A DNA stretch of 64,000 nt from Tubulanus polymorphus (GCF_964204645.1 NC_134029.1:4101001-4165000); one strand, 5' to 3'; positions 20,143-33,900 are shown, counted from the first letter of the stretch. Numbers and translations: made by a program. The notes: generated from the letters alone by a model not told the origin.

Positions 20143-22270
20143 CTTGCCGAAATTCAATAATTTTTCAATAACTTTGGCCCGATATGCGGTAGTTCTATTC
20201 ATCAAATAGGCAGTTCTCGCCCGCGTTGCAATTGTTTTAGATTTTTTCATGTTATGTACCACTTGTCGATGTCATTAATTCGATGGCGCTTTCAAATATG
20301 AATGATACATTTTAAAAATGGCGTATGGATTCTCGATTTAAAAGTCATTTTTGAACACAATTTCCTAAAAACATTGAATTGTTCATCTAAAACTGTCTTA
20401 TCGATTTGCTGACAGATTTGATTAATCTGTCCATACGTGCAAATATCGGTTTTATGATTTATTTCTGATTTAACTTATTGATCTTATATTAAATCTATAG
20501 TTGAAAATGGATGAATTGTCATTTTAGACAATCAAGTGCAGACTATGAATGAGTATCCGTACTTACCGGCTGGCTTATCTCGACGGGCGACACGACGCCT
20601 GCGTCGAGTCGCAGGGACGACATAAGTCAGCACCTTCTAATCAAAATCGGATCCCGTTGGTGACTGGAGCCAGGGCAGACTGGGGCACAATCAGCAGCCT
20701 CTAAGATAATTTGTTTTTTAATGAACTCGACCGTTCGACCTTTGGCTTGAAAGCCTATTACCCCTATTACTGCTACTTGAGCGTATACAACAATTGAATC
20801 AATGAAACAAACAAACATGCTCTAGCTTTTCAGAAACACTATTTTTTATTTTTTAGCAATTTTTATTACATTCACAGTAAAAATAAATGATAATCATGGT
20901 ATAATAAACAAACGGACAAATAAATAAATAAGCGCTTAAACACAAAAGTTTCTACGGGATTGTACAAAATATTTAAATTAATCGGACCGAAGTCCGAGGA
21001 AAGAGATTGTTCTCAAATCTTCAACATAAATAATAAATTCAGACGACACAAACTGTCTAACTGACGATCTAACCAACCACGTAGAGCCAACCCGCACGAT
21101 CTTTTTCACATGGAAACGCTTTTTGAACACATATACGAGATATTTGAACACTTCATTTCATACGAGATCGTAAATTCCTTATTTACCACTTATGGGCCGT
21201 TTTTAGTATATAGAGATCATACAACCATGTGCTATTTAATTTTCACGAGAACGACGCCAGATTTACATACCTGTTCCAAAAAACTGGTAAACGACCAAAT
21301 TACATAGTCTTTTGTTGTTATGTAAGACAAGTATATTCGACACTCTCAGTCAAAAAGTATGATGTCACGCCGACACGGTCAAGGCGGTTGAATAACATCA
21401 AAAGTTCCCCGTTTAAACAGTTCAAATCTTTTGGTATTCATAAATATCGCGAAATTACAGTGAATTTGAACCGAACGACGATGGTTAAGTGCTATCAGTT
21501 TACGACCGAGTCGTCATGGTATGGATAGGGTCGACCAAAGACCTACTGCGCGGCTCCGAATGAAAGAAAAAGTCGATCTCAAAAAGAGATATATCAAAGA
21601 ATAAGATATCACCTAATAATTCTACTAACAAGTTCCAAACAATGTGGCCTTTGTAGAAAATGAAAATGGGTGAATGAAATTTCATATGAACTAAATGCAC
21701 AAAAATAGAAAATTCACCGCTAAAATGTACTACACACACGTGCCGCTACTGCCACCTATACCTAAGCCAAAGAACGATTATATTCTTCCTTTAAAGCAAA
21801 ATATGCGAGCACTTTCTATCATTAACAGCAAAATTGCACTTCACAGATTCTCGATCAGTTATTTTTTTCCTCAGCTTGGTTTTTTCAATGAAAGATACAC
21901 ATCTATTGGAAAAGAAACACATTCAAAACTTAACGACCCCGCAATTCACTAAACCAAAAAAACACCCGCCTCGATTACATCGGCTTGAAAAAATAGATAT
22001 GTTTCTACTATATTAATAATTTTTTTTCGTTTAGATTCGTAATATTATTGCACATTACCATAGTTTATCTAATAGTTGGGTTAGAGATACATCGACACAT
22101 ACATATAATATGTATACATAAATAAATAGTTACTATTGTGTGTATGTATCTAATCATATTGACCAATCAAGTTACAATATCATACATTCTATCATTATTA
22201 TCAATATTACCAGTATTAATATCGATTATTATTACTATCGTTATTATCAATATATAAACAATATATAATC

Positions 22271-22292
22271 TATATATATATATATATATATA
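22271..22292. repeat. (TA)11 microsatellite
   Basis: Uninterrupted TA dinucleotide run in an A+T-rich intergenic stretch. Confidence 0.95.
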
Positions 22293-25200
22293 ATACGGTA
22301 TGAACAATTTGATTCTTTGCAAGCACCTCGACTTTGAATAGAGTAAATACCAGCGCAAAGCTAATTTACACTAGTCTTCAGAAGGTATCAACAGTGAAAT
22401 CTACAACTTTGAGTTCGAGCTGGAATCAAATAGATACATTTTTCCCGGTTCTATATTACTCAATTGTAACCATTACTTTCCGATTTCTAACCAGGAATGT
22501 GCAAAAAATGGTTCAGATGCCTAATAAACATTTTCATTTCAAACACAAAAGGTTAATTCAACTATGAAGCTGAAGCCCAGTAAATACGGGCATAAATCTG
22601 GAAATGAAAATATCACTATTCAACCAACGTTTTATATAATTTATGGTCCCAGAAAACCTGACCAGGGTAGCGTTAATTACAACATATGTTTGAAAATTAA
22701 TATGAAAGGTAGCAATATGGTGCCTGGTTACAGGGGTTCAGGGTAACACAAAACATGTTCCAGTCACGGAGTATCACATTTTCACACGTGATTGACCAAC
22801 CTCAAAAACCTATCCTTAAGAGTAATTTATGCAGGATAATTACTCCATGAGATTAACAGGCGCTGATGCCACAGATTATCTAACCTCTGATCCATTTGCG
22901 AGACAAACTGACCAAGATTTATATTCTGAAGACATCACACGCAAGTTGTCTATTCATGATAACCTTCATGCTATACATCATAATACATATACATAACTCT
23001 GTGAGACTTGAGTATAAGTTGAACAATCTACATTTTGGCATAGCACATAAATACATGTCATAACAAAAACAATTAATATGGTTTTTCTATACATTTTGAT
23101 GAGCAAATTCCATCAATATATCAAAATACAAATCTTTATACGACGTATTTTTATTTGTATCATACATATTTTCAAGATGGCAACACTTGACAACAGTTAA
23201 ACAGTTCTGTCGTACAATATGTTTCACACATAGTGGAACATTTCTCAAGATTCACAATCATATACGGTATGTACGTTGTGTTCTACAACTAGTTCTATCA
23301 CCTCCCTCCTAACAACTTTCCACATTTATCCATCGAAATATACTATCATAAGTCTTGCCTTAACTCAGAATACGGTTAACTCATATTTTTACAATAAAAC
23401 AGACACTTATATCATCTAGACGCCCAAATCATCTCCTCATTCAACATTGAAACTTCCATGAAGTCAGCGAAGAACTCGGGACACTAATCAGCAAATCAAC
23501 TTCACAGCGAAATCAGTGATAAATAAGAAACTGACTCCAACTACATTTAACGAATGCTTATCTACTCGACATACTAAACCACTACATGTATATGAGTGAA
23601 TAAACTACGGTATCAGATCTAACTCCCTGTCACTTATCAGTAAGCTTATTAATCTCTCTTAAAGGCATTACAAAAGGTCTTACAAAATTATCGCTAACTC
23701 CTGTGTAAAAAACAATCTGTTGCTACCTATTTGTGCGTACATAAAGTATCGTCATTGCCAGTTTTTGGTTTTGAGTCAGTAGATTGAATCCGAATATAAA
23801 CATGTGAAATGTCAGACAATGTGTGAATATAGTGCGCGTGAACACGTATAAACAACATGTTCAATACGATCATGAATCACATCAAATATACCATGGCCTG
23901 GTGTAAACGTCGCTGCTAAGGGAGACCGAGAAAGACATGGAGATCAACCTCCAAAGATTCCTGGTCTCGCTTTACGAGTGGATTCAGACATATTGGAGAT
24001 CTCGGATGCCTAATGTTCGAATAGGGAGTTTTGATTGAAGAAGGTATCATATGAAAGTGAAACAACTTGTACATGCACACAATGAAAACATGCACATGTT
24101 GTTCAAGTCAAAATGCACAACAAAAATCTTCAATGCCCAATATTTTATTACCGGGTACACGATGTACATCAACAATACAAACATGTACACAACGAATGCA
24201 CATAATAATATGTACCAGTAACATGTTCAGTATCGAATGTGCATGTACACGATGTTCGCTGATATGAATATATCACAAATACAAAAATAACATATATCAT
24301 GCATACTATTAGAACATTACAGCGCATATCCAAAGTGCGTATCATTATTGTCTTAAACGTTTTCCTGTAAATGTACTAAAACACGAAAAATATATTTCAA
24401 CGGCTGATAAACCATGTTTACAGTGAACTATAAAGCGCAAGCACATGCATATACTCTTCTCACATGTACCAATGATCTACTATTGTTATACGATTAAGTA
24501 AGTTGATTTCCGATTAAGAATATAGTGGGTATTATGTTTTGTTTTTTAACAGACAACACTCCACACAGCCATGCATTTCTTTATATAAACCACCAGTGAA
24601 CGTATGTGCACGATTTTACGCCGGTTTTTCCCGCCATACACACGAACGATCGTACAACGACAACTCGAACGATATACGTTTCGTGCCACGGAAAAAAATA
24701 CGGCTCGATATTGCGTCTCGGTCGTCATCGTCGTCATTCAGTACAACTAAACAGTTCGTACTAAATTCTGAACTAAATGCAGCTAGGCTCGTCAGATGTG
24801 TGAAGACGGTAGACGTCATAACTGGCTACCCATCGACAAGGCGTAAGCGTCGCGGCCCAATGGATGAGGATCGATCTGAAAAAATATCAAAACAAAACTA
24901 AACATAAGCACGCGTTTCCAACTATTGAGTGCAGAATTAACTATATTCAAGAATATGTACTTCTTAATAACGGCTATGACATATACATATACCAATGCGT
25001 TACACATATAGTACACGCATATTGTGGTTATTTTCCTTTGATTTGAAAGCATTAATCTAGCACTTCGTTCATGGTTATCTTTAAAAAATTATGCTACTGA
25101 GTTGGCAACTGTGTGTGTTAATAGTCCTACGAAGTGGACGAAGTGCATTAGTCCTATAGCGATTTGCTATGCAATCTAATTTCAATTAAGTAAGTTATTC

Positions 25201-25517
25201 TCTACTGATAGTTCATGTTTTTCAAGTCGAATACAAAATCGAGTTGTTGAAGGAAAAAAAAATGACAAAGAAAGCTGTCAAAAAACCGATAGTGGATAGA
25301 TTCTTGAAAGCAGATTTTAAAAAGTTTTCATATCAATATTACCAAAACTCCACTAAGAAAGTTGATGAAATTGTGTGAAATCTTTCGATCATACAAGGAA
25401 CAGTGAATCAAATCTCTAAATAGCTAGACAATCACCGGTAATCAAACCCAGTGGTTAACTCAATTGATGAAGTCAGTCATAGGGGCTACATCGCATAGAT
25501 TGAAAATGTTCTTACAC

Positions 25518-25603
25518 CGGGGCCAGTTGTACATAAGTTGGCTAATACCGAGATTCAATCATCCACAGGTTAAGTTAAACCAACTTTTGAATAACTGGCC
25601 CCG
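25518..25603. mobile_element. Short MITE with CGGGGCCAGTT termini
   Basis: 86 bp with complementary ends CGGGGCCAGTT and AACTGGCCCCG, and a second pair of complementary words further in (AAGTTGG / CCAACTT). Non-coding. No clear target-site duplication was found. Confidence 0.65.
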
Positions 25604-25730
25604 ATCTTAAGCATATTTTCAGTCAGTGCAACAGTGGCCTGGGCACTATTTCAAATATGCCGCAGGTGAATTGGTGTGTAAGGTAAAATGAACGTATCAC
25701 CAACCAGCCCCCTTTAATCAAAGCTATAAA

Positions 25731-26018
25731 ATGCCTAGCACGAAGAGAGTTAATTCGTCCCAACTGAAATTTAGGTATTCGAGAAAAAAAATTGTTACGT
25801 ATAGTTACATACATAATATGTATATAATAGATGTGAATAGAGACTTTGACCAGTTTGACTCGAAAGTGAAAATAACGATACCTTTCCCAGAAAACTGTTG
25901 GCAATTCAGGTTGTTACATAAACCTATATGTAGACAAGAAATTCAACGAATTTTGAGCGAGTTTAATGAGTTAAGAATGAAAAGATGCGAAAGATACAGT
26001 TGCGATTACTATTGGTAG
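25731..26018 (+). CDS. Unassigned 95-codon ATG open frame
   Basis: Begins at an ATG preceded by GCTATAAA and ends in TAG. The predicted protein is basic, has no signal peptide, no membrane segment and no motif I know; it ends CERYSCDYYW. Codon use is A+T-rich like the surrounding non-coding DNA. It may be a chance open frame. Confidence 0.15.
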   Translation: MPSTKRVNSSQLKFRYSRKKIVTYSYIHNMYIIDVNRDFDQFDSKVKITIPFPENCWQFRLLHKPICRQEIQRILSEFNELRMKRCERYSCDYYW

Positions 26019-26234
26019 ACAATGTGTGAATGATTTAGATAATGAAAGGATTTTAGAATCAAAGGCACCTGCCTTGTAAACTATAAGATTTTTCAATAAA
26101 TCGCGGAATTCCAAATTATGCGTTAATCATTGTAAGATATATAGAGTTTAAGCACTTTGATATAATTCCAGTCAATCAAGTTGCTGCTGCTCAACTTGAA
26201 ACTATTTCAGAAAATTAGTCGAAGAATATCACGA

Positions 26235-29200
26235 TTAACTGCGTTTAATATTAATAAGGATGGCGAGCGAAGAAACTGAACCGTTAAATCCGACCGACAG
26301 TAAGGATGGATCGAAGCAACTCACCTCGCTATAAGCTGGCGGAGGTCGATATCTATAATCGTACACGTACGTATACATCGGTGTAAACGTGATTTCACCC
26401 ATCGTTCCTAATCCATCCTCGTCGTCTTCATCATCGTTTATATTCACTGCTCCACATATGCTTTCCGCGTACGTCGGCGGATCTGTTAGAACAACGATGA
26501 AACATTTTATCATCTTCACCAGGATCATCGATCTCAACCCTTAACCCATCAGACAGGGTGGCCACTTTCCATTGCTTTAAAAACCCCTGTACTGTGTATC
26601 ATTTGTCAAATTCCCTGAGTTTTCCAAATTTTTTTCTAGATTTTTCTGATTTCCTGAGTTGTCCAGGTCAGTGGCTACCCTGTGAGACCAATTTTGGTTT
26701 ATGGTACGTGAGTTAGATTTTCAAAAGTATTGAAAAATATTTGAGGCTCTCCGTAAGCATATCTTCTAACATTATCAATTTAAGTTTTTCATAGCCTTCA
26801 GAAAATTTTTCGGTAAAGGATATATGAACATACCGTCAAACGGGGGCGGAGGTGTAGGAGTTTCCCTGTACGGTGGAGGGGCAGGCATGAGTTGATTGCC
26901 GAAATACGACACGTTCGTGTCACGTAGCACCATTGGGTCAGATAAGAGATGTGGATTTACACGACGGAAAGGTACAGTTCCAATTACTATCGGTAGATGA
27001 AGTGACAGATTATATGCACCCGGTATATGCAAGGCAACCTGAAAATATATATCAAGCGGTTTATTTTCAAAAATATCAGAATATCACAATTAAATGCTAT
27101 CTAACTTTTCTCACAGTACTTGGAACAAATATAATCAATTACGCTTTATGACACTAGTCCAGGGCCAACAATACTAGTGTACTTAGAATTCTCTTTTGAA
27201 TCAATGTAATTTCCAATTTCTTGAGAAGCAGTTCATTAAGAAATTACAAAACTTTTCTATTCAATTTTAAGATGTCTATATATTTTCCTTGCATTTCAAG
27301 TCACTAAGATACGAAAAACATTAAAGCTAGAAATACTGTTGTAATAATGAATAGTTAGGCCTACCCAATAAGAAATTTTTTTTTGAATCGATGTAAATTT
27401 TGATATTATCTAGACCCACGTTACCTTGACATAGTATTCAACTTTTATCACACAACAATTCATAACAGACGGAGAAACAGCGGGAATTTTGAGTAACTGA
27501 GCGTCCCACGTAGCTCGACTTCCCGGTGAAACAGGTAAACCTAGACAAAAATATCAAATTCGCATCGTCATTACAGGATCCCTACAGATCAGTCATTCCT
27601 GGTTATAAGGAGTTTCATAAATAGAAAATTTCAAATTTTGAGAAAGCTTCTGCATCGCTTTCATATCACAATAACAATAGACTCCTCCTGAATTGGTACT
27701 GTTCATCCCGGTAAAACCATTAATTCAGTGCTTACACCTTAACTCGGTGTCCTGTTGCCAACTGTACCTATTTAGGCGTAGTCTGTACAACTACAAACAT
27801 TTCAATTGCCTATTTCTAAAAACTGAAGGAGTTTTAGAGGAGTTTCAGGCATTTTACTCAAATTATGAGCTTCAAGCACCTTTAAAATGCATTTTCTGTT
27901 TAGAAGGAGTTTTTAAGGAATCAACTTGTAGGGACCCTAGATTAACGAGCCCTGAAGAGATCAATGTAAGTACCAATTATGAATTTGTTTAGAGTAAACA
28001 TCCAATTGCCTGAAGCGAAACAACGTACCTGTTAAAACTGTGAATTTTGTTCCTCTGACTCGTGATTTTCCATTCGCGAAGAACGTTTGCGTTTGATGTA
28101 GCGTGGCGTAAGGGATGATTGTTCGCGACGAGTGATTCTCAAAATCGGCAGAAATTGCTATCGATTCACCTTCAAAAAGGAAACAAATAAGTTCCTGAAT
28201 AACATATACAGTTTCATTCACAAAGTAGTAATCGAAAGAACAAGATATCCCGAAGAGGCTTTTCAAATAACAAGGAGCCTATCGGCTTTTATAGCTTCGC
28301 TGTGTGATTTGAAGAAATAGAAGTTGCATACCTAGGGGTGCCCCCTTTTGGCCAAATCCAAAAAGGGCTCTGTACTTTGTAGGTATTGGTCCATAGATTT
28401 AGAACATTCGTACCAAATTTGGAATTGATCTGATTAAAACTGTAGGACTAGTAGCGATTTGAAGAAAAAGTTGACAGATGCACGAACGAACGAATGGACG
28501 ACAACAGCTCACCCCCTAACCCGTCACAGCGGAGCTAAAAATCGCTTAAAACAAGTTTTAAATAGTTTGAATTCTTCCCCTAAGTAGGGAACCGGCAATG
28601 CTACTGTGGTAAGCAAAATTACATCAGGATTTGCCAGGTGTGGCTGTACAGTACAACATCAACACTGGATTTCTTCTTAAACTCAATTAAAATCTAATGA
28701 TGATTTCTCAAATTCTGCGTGATGACACATGAAAATTATGTGATCAAACTTAATTGAAAGTGAACTCATTTTAATCGAGTACATCTATTGTCTTAGTGGC
28801 GCCATTTGAAAGCTTCGATAGCTCATGTGCTGTTACCCAATTTTCATCAAGAACTTTTCAAGGTATTGTTGAGAAAAGAGTGACCTTACCTGGACAATAT
28901 CCTCGTCTGTCCGTCCGAGCGCTGATTGAAATAGGACCTGATGTACATAGCCAACAACATAACGTCTTTTCAACACTATTCTCCACGGGAATCTATGAGA
29001 AAAAAAAGAACTACTGTAATTTAAATAGCTCGTTGTAGTCTAAATAGGCTTTCAGAGTGGGCGTTTCATACCTGATACTCAGGTTTATTAATATCGATCG
29101 GACTAATAACTGTGAAAGCTTTCTTCGTTTTATGATTGAAAGACCACGGTTTGTCAATTTCCGCTTTTAACCAGTATCGTATACTGCCGTGCTTGCCCTC

Positions 29201-30332
29201 AAACGACGTAGAGATTCCGCTGAAATGATTAAATTACAGTACAAATTTAACGCGAAAAATTAATTTCATCTTTTGTAAATTTAGATATTCATTCTCTAAT
29301 AGGCCTATACTGGCATTCATCAGAATGTTTCCAGCTGTAACAGATGTTCGCAAACGAAAATCTATAACGACGTACACTTACCCCATCGGTAACTCAAAAG
29401 TGAAGTTGAACTCATGTCGACCTTCACTTAATGTTTCTCTCACAACAGAGGATTCTACAACAAAAAAACATATAAGAAATTTCCATTATTTCTTAAGATA
29501 ATCGATGAATAATAGAATAGCCACACTAGATAATAAGATTAAAACCCAATTTATACAAATTTAAGATGTTGAAAACACCAAATTGACACTGATGATGGGC
29601 TCTAGAAAGTGTTTGGAATGTCACATTTTGTTTCTTCCTCTTGATAAATAAATTTCGTCTTCTAATTTTTTCATGTACAAGTGAATACATAGAAAATTTT
29701 AATCTTTGTAATCACCTAAAAATGTTTACTTTTTTCATGTTTACGTAAAAAAACTCTTTCATATAACAATTGATTATCATTTATCAATACGTTTTCTCAT
29801 CCATATCGCTATACCTAATAAAGTCTTCTTTAGATATTTTCGCAAAATTTTCCGCTAAGACATAAAACATTATGCATTGCACATTCTTAACTTTGCCACA
29901 GAAAGACTAAGGAAATTTTTCTATGAGGCTGACAACACATAACTATAAAACAATTAACACAGTATGATCTACATTGAAAAACAGCAAGATTATCATTGAA
30001 AATTAGCAAATTTAATTTTAGGATATTTTCCCTTTTTTGACTATTCGTCATAAATTACTCGATGAAAGCTTACCTCCTCCAAATAGCACCTGACGTTTAT
30101 AAAAGTATTCGACTTCGGCGTTGTAATGTTCGGTATAGGAACCGAGTCGGGTTCCAGTGCTGCGGGATTCAGTCCAGTGAACTTTAGCTACGCCACGCAT
30201 GAATACGCGCAGGGCTCGCATCTTCATACTGCCCTTCAGTTCTAAAACGCATAGTCCTGTCACCCGTTCCCCAGGGTGGAAAACCGTCTTATTGTCATTA
30301 AGTACAATCTCAAAACATGTGAATTTACCCAT
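26235..30332 (-). CDS. Alpha-arrestin (ARRDC family)
   Basis: Eight exons: 30074-30332, 29382-29454, 29072-29219, 28890-28992, 28029-28169, 27425-27540, 26834-27038, 26235-26482; phases agree and give 430 residues, close to vertebrate ARRDC2-4. N-arrestin domain: FEIVLNDNKTVFHPGE, ESSVVRETLSEGRHEFNF, WLKAEIDKPW. C-arrestin domain: KTLCCWLCTSGPISISA, RRGYCPGE, ALHIPGAYNLSLHLPIVIGT. Two PPxY motifs (PPTY, PPAY) near the C-terminus would bind WW domains of NEDD4-type ubiquitin ligases, so the protein probably acts as an adaptor for membrane-protein ubiquitination and endocytosis. The last exon contains a perfect donor (GAG|GTGAGT) right after PPAYSE; I read through it to a stop at 26235, but a 50-bp intron could instead be removed, changing the tail. 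Confidence 0.88.
26549..26687. mobile_element. CAGGGTGGCC-type MITE, copy 1
   Basis: Element 26554-26682 starts CAGGGTGGCCACT and ends in the inverted form AGTGGCTACCCTG. Flanks TCAGA and TGAGA are a 5-bp target duplication with one change. It lies in the ARRDC intron 26483-26833. Internal sequence carries words like TTTCCTGAG shared with the other copies. Confidence 0.7.
28330..28560. repeat. Probable dispersed repeat in an ARRDC intron
   Basis: The interval between ARRDC exons (28170-28889) contains a non-coding stretch with a run of CGAACGAACGAA and the style of invertebrate interspersed repeats (TTCGTACCAAATTTGGAATT). I could not define its ends. Confidence 0.3.
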
Positions 30333-30439
30333 ACTAACATATTATCGGTCTATGAGGTGCGTGTCGTGTCGTAAATGCTTCATTTTGCACTGATTTTCGC
30401 TGTGGTTAATTTTGCCAAATTCAGCCTCCATTATTTTGT

Positions 30440-30750
30440 TGACACCGGATGCGAAGAAAGCTCGACTGCCACAGCTGGAAATCTGATTGAACTGTCAAAT
30501 TTTAGGTTCGAATCCCGTGTACATGGCACAACTGCACGGCTGATACATTCACGGACATTCAAATGGTATGCACCTGCATATGGTGCTTGCATTCATTATA
30601 AGGCTAATATTTCGCATCCTTGGCTGATTAGGACAAAGGATACTTTGTGTCGAGTTGATCTAGTCATTCATGCACTTACGATTTTTCCAGCGGGCCGAGG
30701 CCGGTTAGCCGTAGGGAGAAGACCGACGGAATTCAAAACAAAATTCGTCG
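30440..30750 (+). repeat. Candidate tRNA-derived SINE
   Basis: An exact RNA polymerase III B-box (GGTTCGAATCC, about 30505-30515) lies in a G+C-richer block between ARRDC and CNBD2. No convincing A-box is visible, and no tRNA cloverleaf forms, so this may be a diverged SINE. An open frame across it begins with a non-ATG codon and is not believable as a gene. Confidence 0.3.
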
Positions 30751-30928
30751 AAACATTTTAATAAGGACTTATATTTATTTTCAAACAAATTCCAGTATTT
30801 GCTTATTGTGATTGTCTACAATCGGATGCCTAGAGATAAATCGTGTACCACCGTGCAACAAGTTCACTTCAATAAAAAAGAACACTTAAACACTCTTTAA
30901 GTCTGTTTCGATAACAAACACACCATTT

Positions 30929-33900
30929 TTACAACGTTTTGAACGTGAAAACAGTTTTTTCTCTGCCAGGAAAACTGCTGATATTATTTTTGTGAGATTT
31001 CTTTAGGTATTTGTGTTTCGGCGAATTTCTTTTTACGATGGTCGAGATCGTTTTATCCATGAGTGCAGATTTATATTTATTCCAGATTTCATCATCGTGT
31101 AAAGTGTCCTGCGCTTCTCGTTCATTCATATATTTCTTGATCTGAAATCGAACGAAATTAAACAAATTCATAATCGATTCATCCACTTCTACCACATCTG
31201 TGTATCATTAATGTATATCATGAACCCCTTGGTTGAGCAGGTGTGGTTGGTTTTAAGGGACACCAAATCAAAACAAATCAAACGAAATCTACCAATCAAA
31301 TAAAAAACAAGGGAATTCCTATTTAAAAATTGAAAAGATTTTTCAAAGGTTTAATAGAAATTGTAGGCCTTGATTCTAAGTGGGTTGATCCTAATTGGAC
31401 TTACCAATGTGTCCACCTTTAGCATCGTGTTGTTGTTTGCGCGCTGAAGGAAGAATCGTTTGCTTATTCTTATTATTTCGGCTCCGTCGCTAATCTACAT
31501 ACGAAATTGTTTCATATTAAAAATCAGGGATATAGATGAGAAATCCGTATCAAAGTGAGATACATGTAGCTAATTTTCGTACCAAACTAAACCCGGGTTC
31601 TTCGGAAGTCATCGGTTGCTGTAGGTGTTCAAGTCCCTGCAATCGGAAGTAGATTTCAGGGTAAACAGAGTGGTTGTTCACTTTCCTGAGAAATGATCGT
31701 TTAGTAACAAAAAAATGAATTCTGCGAAATGACAACGGAGAAAATTAAATTGGGAGAGCGAACTGAACTACTTTACTTCACTTACTAATTCCATAGCTTC
31801 TTTCTTATGCTCTTGCTCTAAGCACTTGTAAATATCCTCCAAGCCCTGTGTGTGGTATAAGCGTGTGGGATAAAAAGCCAGTGAAATTTAAAGATTTTCT
31901 GTAATGAAAACTACTCCGTATCTGTTCTGAGTGGTAAAATAAGCAATTTATATTCTAGTAATGCGGGCATAATTCAAATTCGGCAGTCAAATTGTATCTA
32001 GCGAAGGTTTTTAACGTGAATTACGGCCGCTTTAGCCTTGCGTGTAAAATAAGCCACTGTGGAATATTTTTAAGCGGTGCGAATCAAATATCTCCTATCT
32101 TCTCCCTCGTTGCCTATACTTACAAACATTCCTCCCGACTTCAGTACGTCTAACAGCACTATCGTATCTCTGTAACTCGTCTCTTTCCGTTTGCCCGAAC
32201 CTATTTTCAACATTGACGTCTGCGTCTTCTCTCTCGTGATGAAGAATGGATGATGTTCGTCGTCTGTTTCGTCATCGCTGTCACGTTTCGGTACGTTGAT
32301 AACAGGCGGTAAAAACGCTTCGATTCCTTTCGTTTCTCTTCTCTTTATCTATCATGTATAAGAACAATTTGTAACAGAAATCATGTCAAAAAATCTATAT
32401 TCCCACATGGAGCGATAAAATTGACTCTTACTACCAAATTGGCGAGAAAGATCTTGAAATATTCCAAAATATTTTCAGATTACATCATGATTCTATATAG
32501 CTATTTTTCGGTTGAAGATATTTCCATTTTTCGCCCATTTATCATCAGTACAGTTTACAACGCAAAGTGTTGGAAATTTAGAAACGACTTGAGAGAAGAC
32601 TAGAGAAAACATACAGAAAACGGGTTTTTTTTAATTACCAGAGGTCGTTTTCTTGGTGGAGGAGAATACGAGGTTGAAAACGGATTGAGATCTTTATCGA
32701 AACTCATAGATTTTTTCTGAGCTGAACCTCGACTACCACTGCCGCTACTGTTACGGCTTTTCAGCGCCGATTTACTGGGAGATGATGCAGTAGATCGGGA
32801 TTTACTTGAAGAGCGCGTCTCTGTAAAAAAAAAGATTCAGTTACGTATTCAGAATATATTCATAAACTCGAAGAAAATCCTCAGATTAGAAATATGTGAT
32901 ATCCATATCGCATATGGTTTCGAAATACCTGTAACTCTTTCATTTTGATTTTCCTCGTCATTTTGTTCAGAAATGGTCTGACTCATCACGTTTCGGTTGG
33001 CGATCTGAAAATTGCGTCGAATATTTAGAATCTATGACAAGGAGTCTGAATCCTAAATTCTAAGCCCCCTTTGGGTTTTATATAACATTTTAAGAACATC
33101 AGTAAAAATCAATAGCTTTGACAAAGATTAAGATATGATACAATATAACAAATATTGCGGTATATTGGTGAAGCTGTATACGATTACAAATCCCTTGAAT
33201 AGCACATTTTCTATATCTCATACATATAATTCATATAAGTCCCAGGTTTCCTAGGCGACAAACCCGTTTGAGATATTCTTCTTGAATAGACTCAGGCGAT
33301 TGTTTTTGTTTATCAGATGGTTCTTTGTGAATGATAGTTCTATGTTGTTTATTGGGCGTTACGACCAATGACCGCGCAGATTTCGTCGACGTCCGGAGTC
33401 GAGGAGCAACCTGCAAATTGTTCGGGTTAACATGGTTACGAAAAAAAAACTTCAACACGTTTTATTAGCACATCGTTAATTGAACAAACTTAAGTTATAA
33501 TTTCAAATCATTGAGTTAAACCTATAAAACATATTAGATTGTCAATTCAAGCCGATTGACTTACCTGTGGAAGATGAGCCAATTCAGCTTCGATTTTCAG
33601 ACCCTCTTTGAACATTCTTTGCTGGTAACTCACGCCCAACATAGCTGAAATTGAATGACCACTTATAATGCTTTTGTTCAATCCTTTAAGAAATATTGAG
33701 ACGAATATCGTTAAATACAGTGAAAGTTTACCTTTCGCATGGCTGGGAGGTTTAAAAAGGCCGAGGTCATCTTTACTCTGTTTGACCACTTTGAATTCAT
33801 TTTTCGTGTCAACGACTGATTGTTTTCTGACAACCTTAACATTACCCTAAAGTAAAACATATATAGCACTAAACTGTAAGATCTGGCTGTACTCACGAAT

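Larger units (their letters stand above)
20143..26234. other. Gene-poor interval upstream of the giant gene
   Basis: About 6 kb, A+T-rich, without a recognisable gene. Contents: a possible minus-strand exon at 20567-20640, a (TA)11 microsatellite at 22271-22292, a stretch rich in ACATGT/TGTACA words near 24065-24260, a CpG-richer patch at about 24600-24890, an 86-bp MITE (25518-25603), and an unassigned 95-codon ATG frame at 25731-26018 (+). No family features were recognised in any open frame. Confidence 0.5.

Noticed and set aside
24539-24901. 120-codon plus-strand frame
   Set aside because: No in-frame ATG at its start, no recognisable domain; kept only as a CpG-rich patch in the findings.
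28132-28320. 62-codon plus-strand frame
   Set aside because: Overlaps an ARRDC exon on the other strand with clear family identity.
30375-30761. 128-codon plus-strand frame
   Set aside because: Starts at a non-ATG codon and crosses a likely repeat with a Pol III B-box; no family features.
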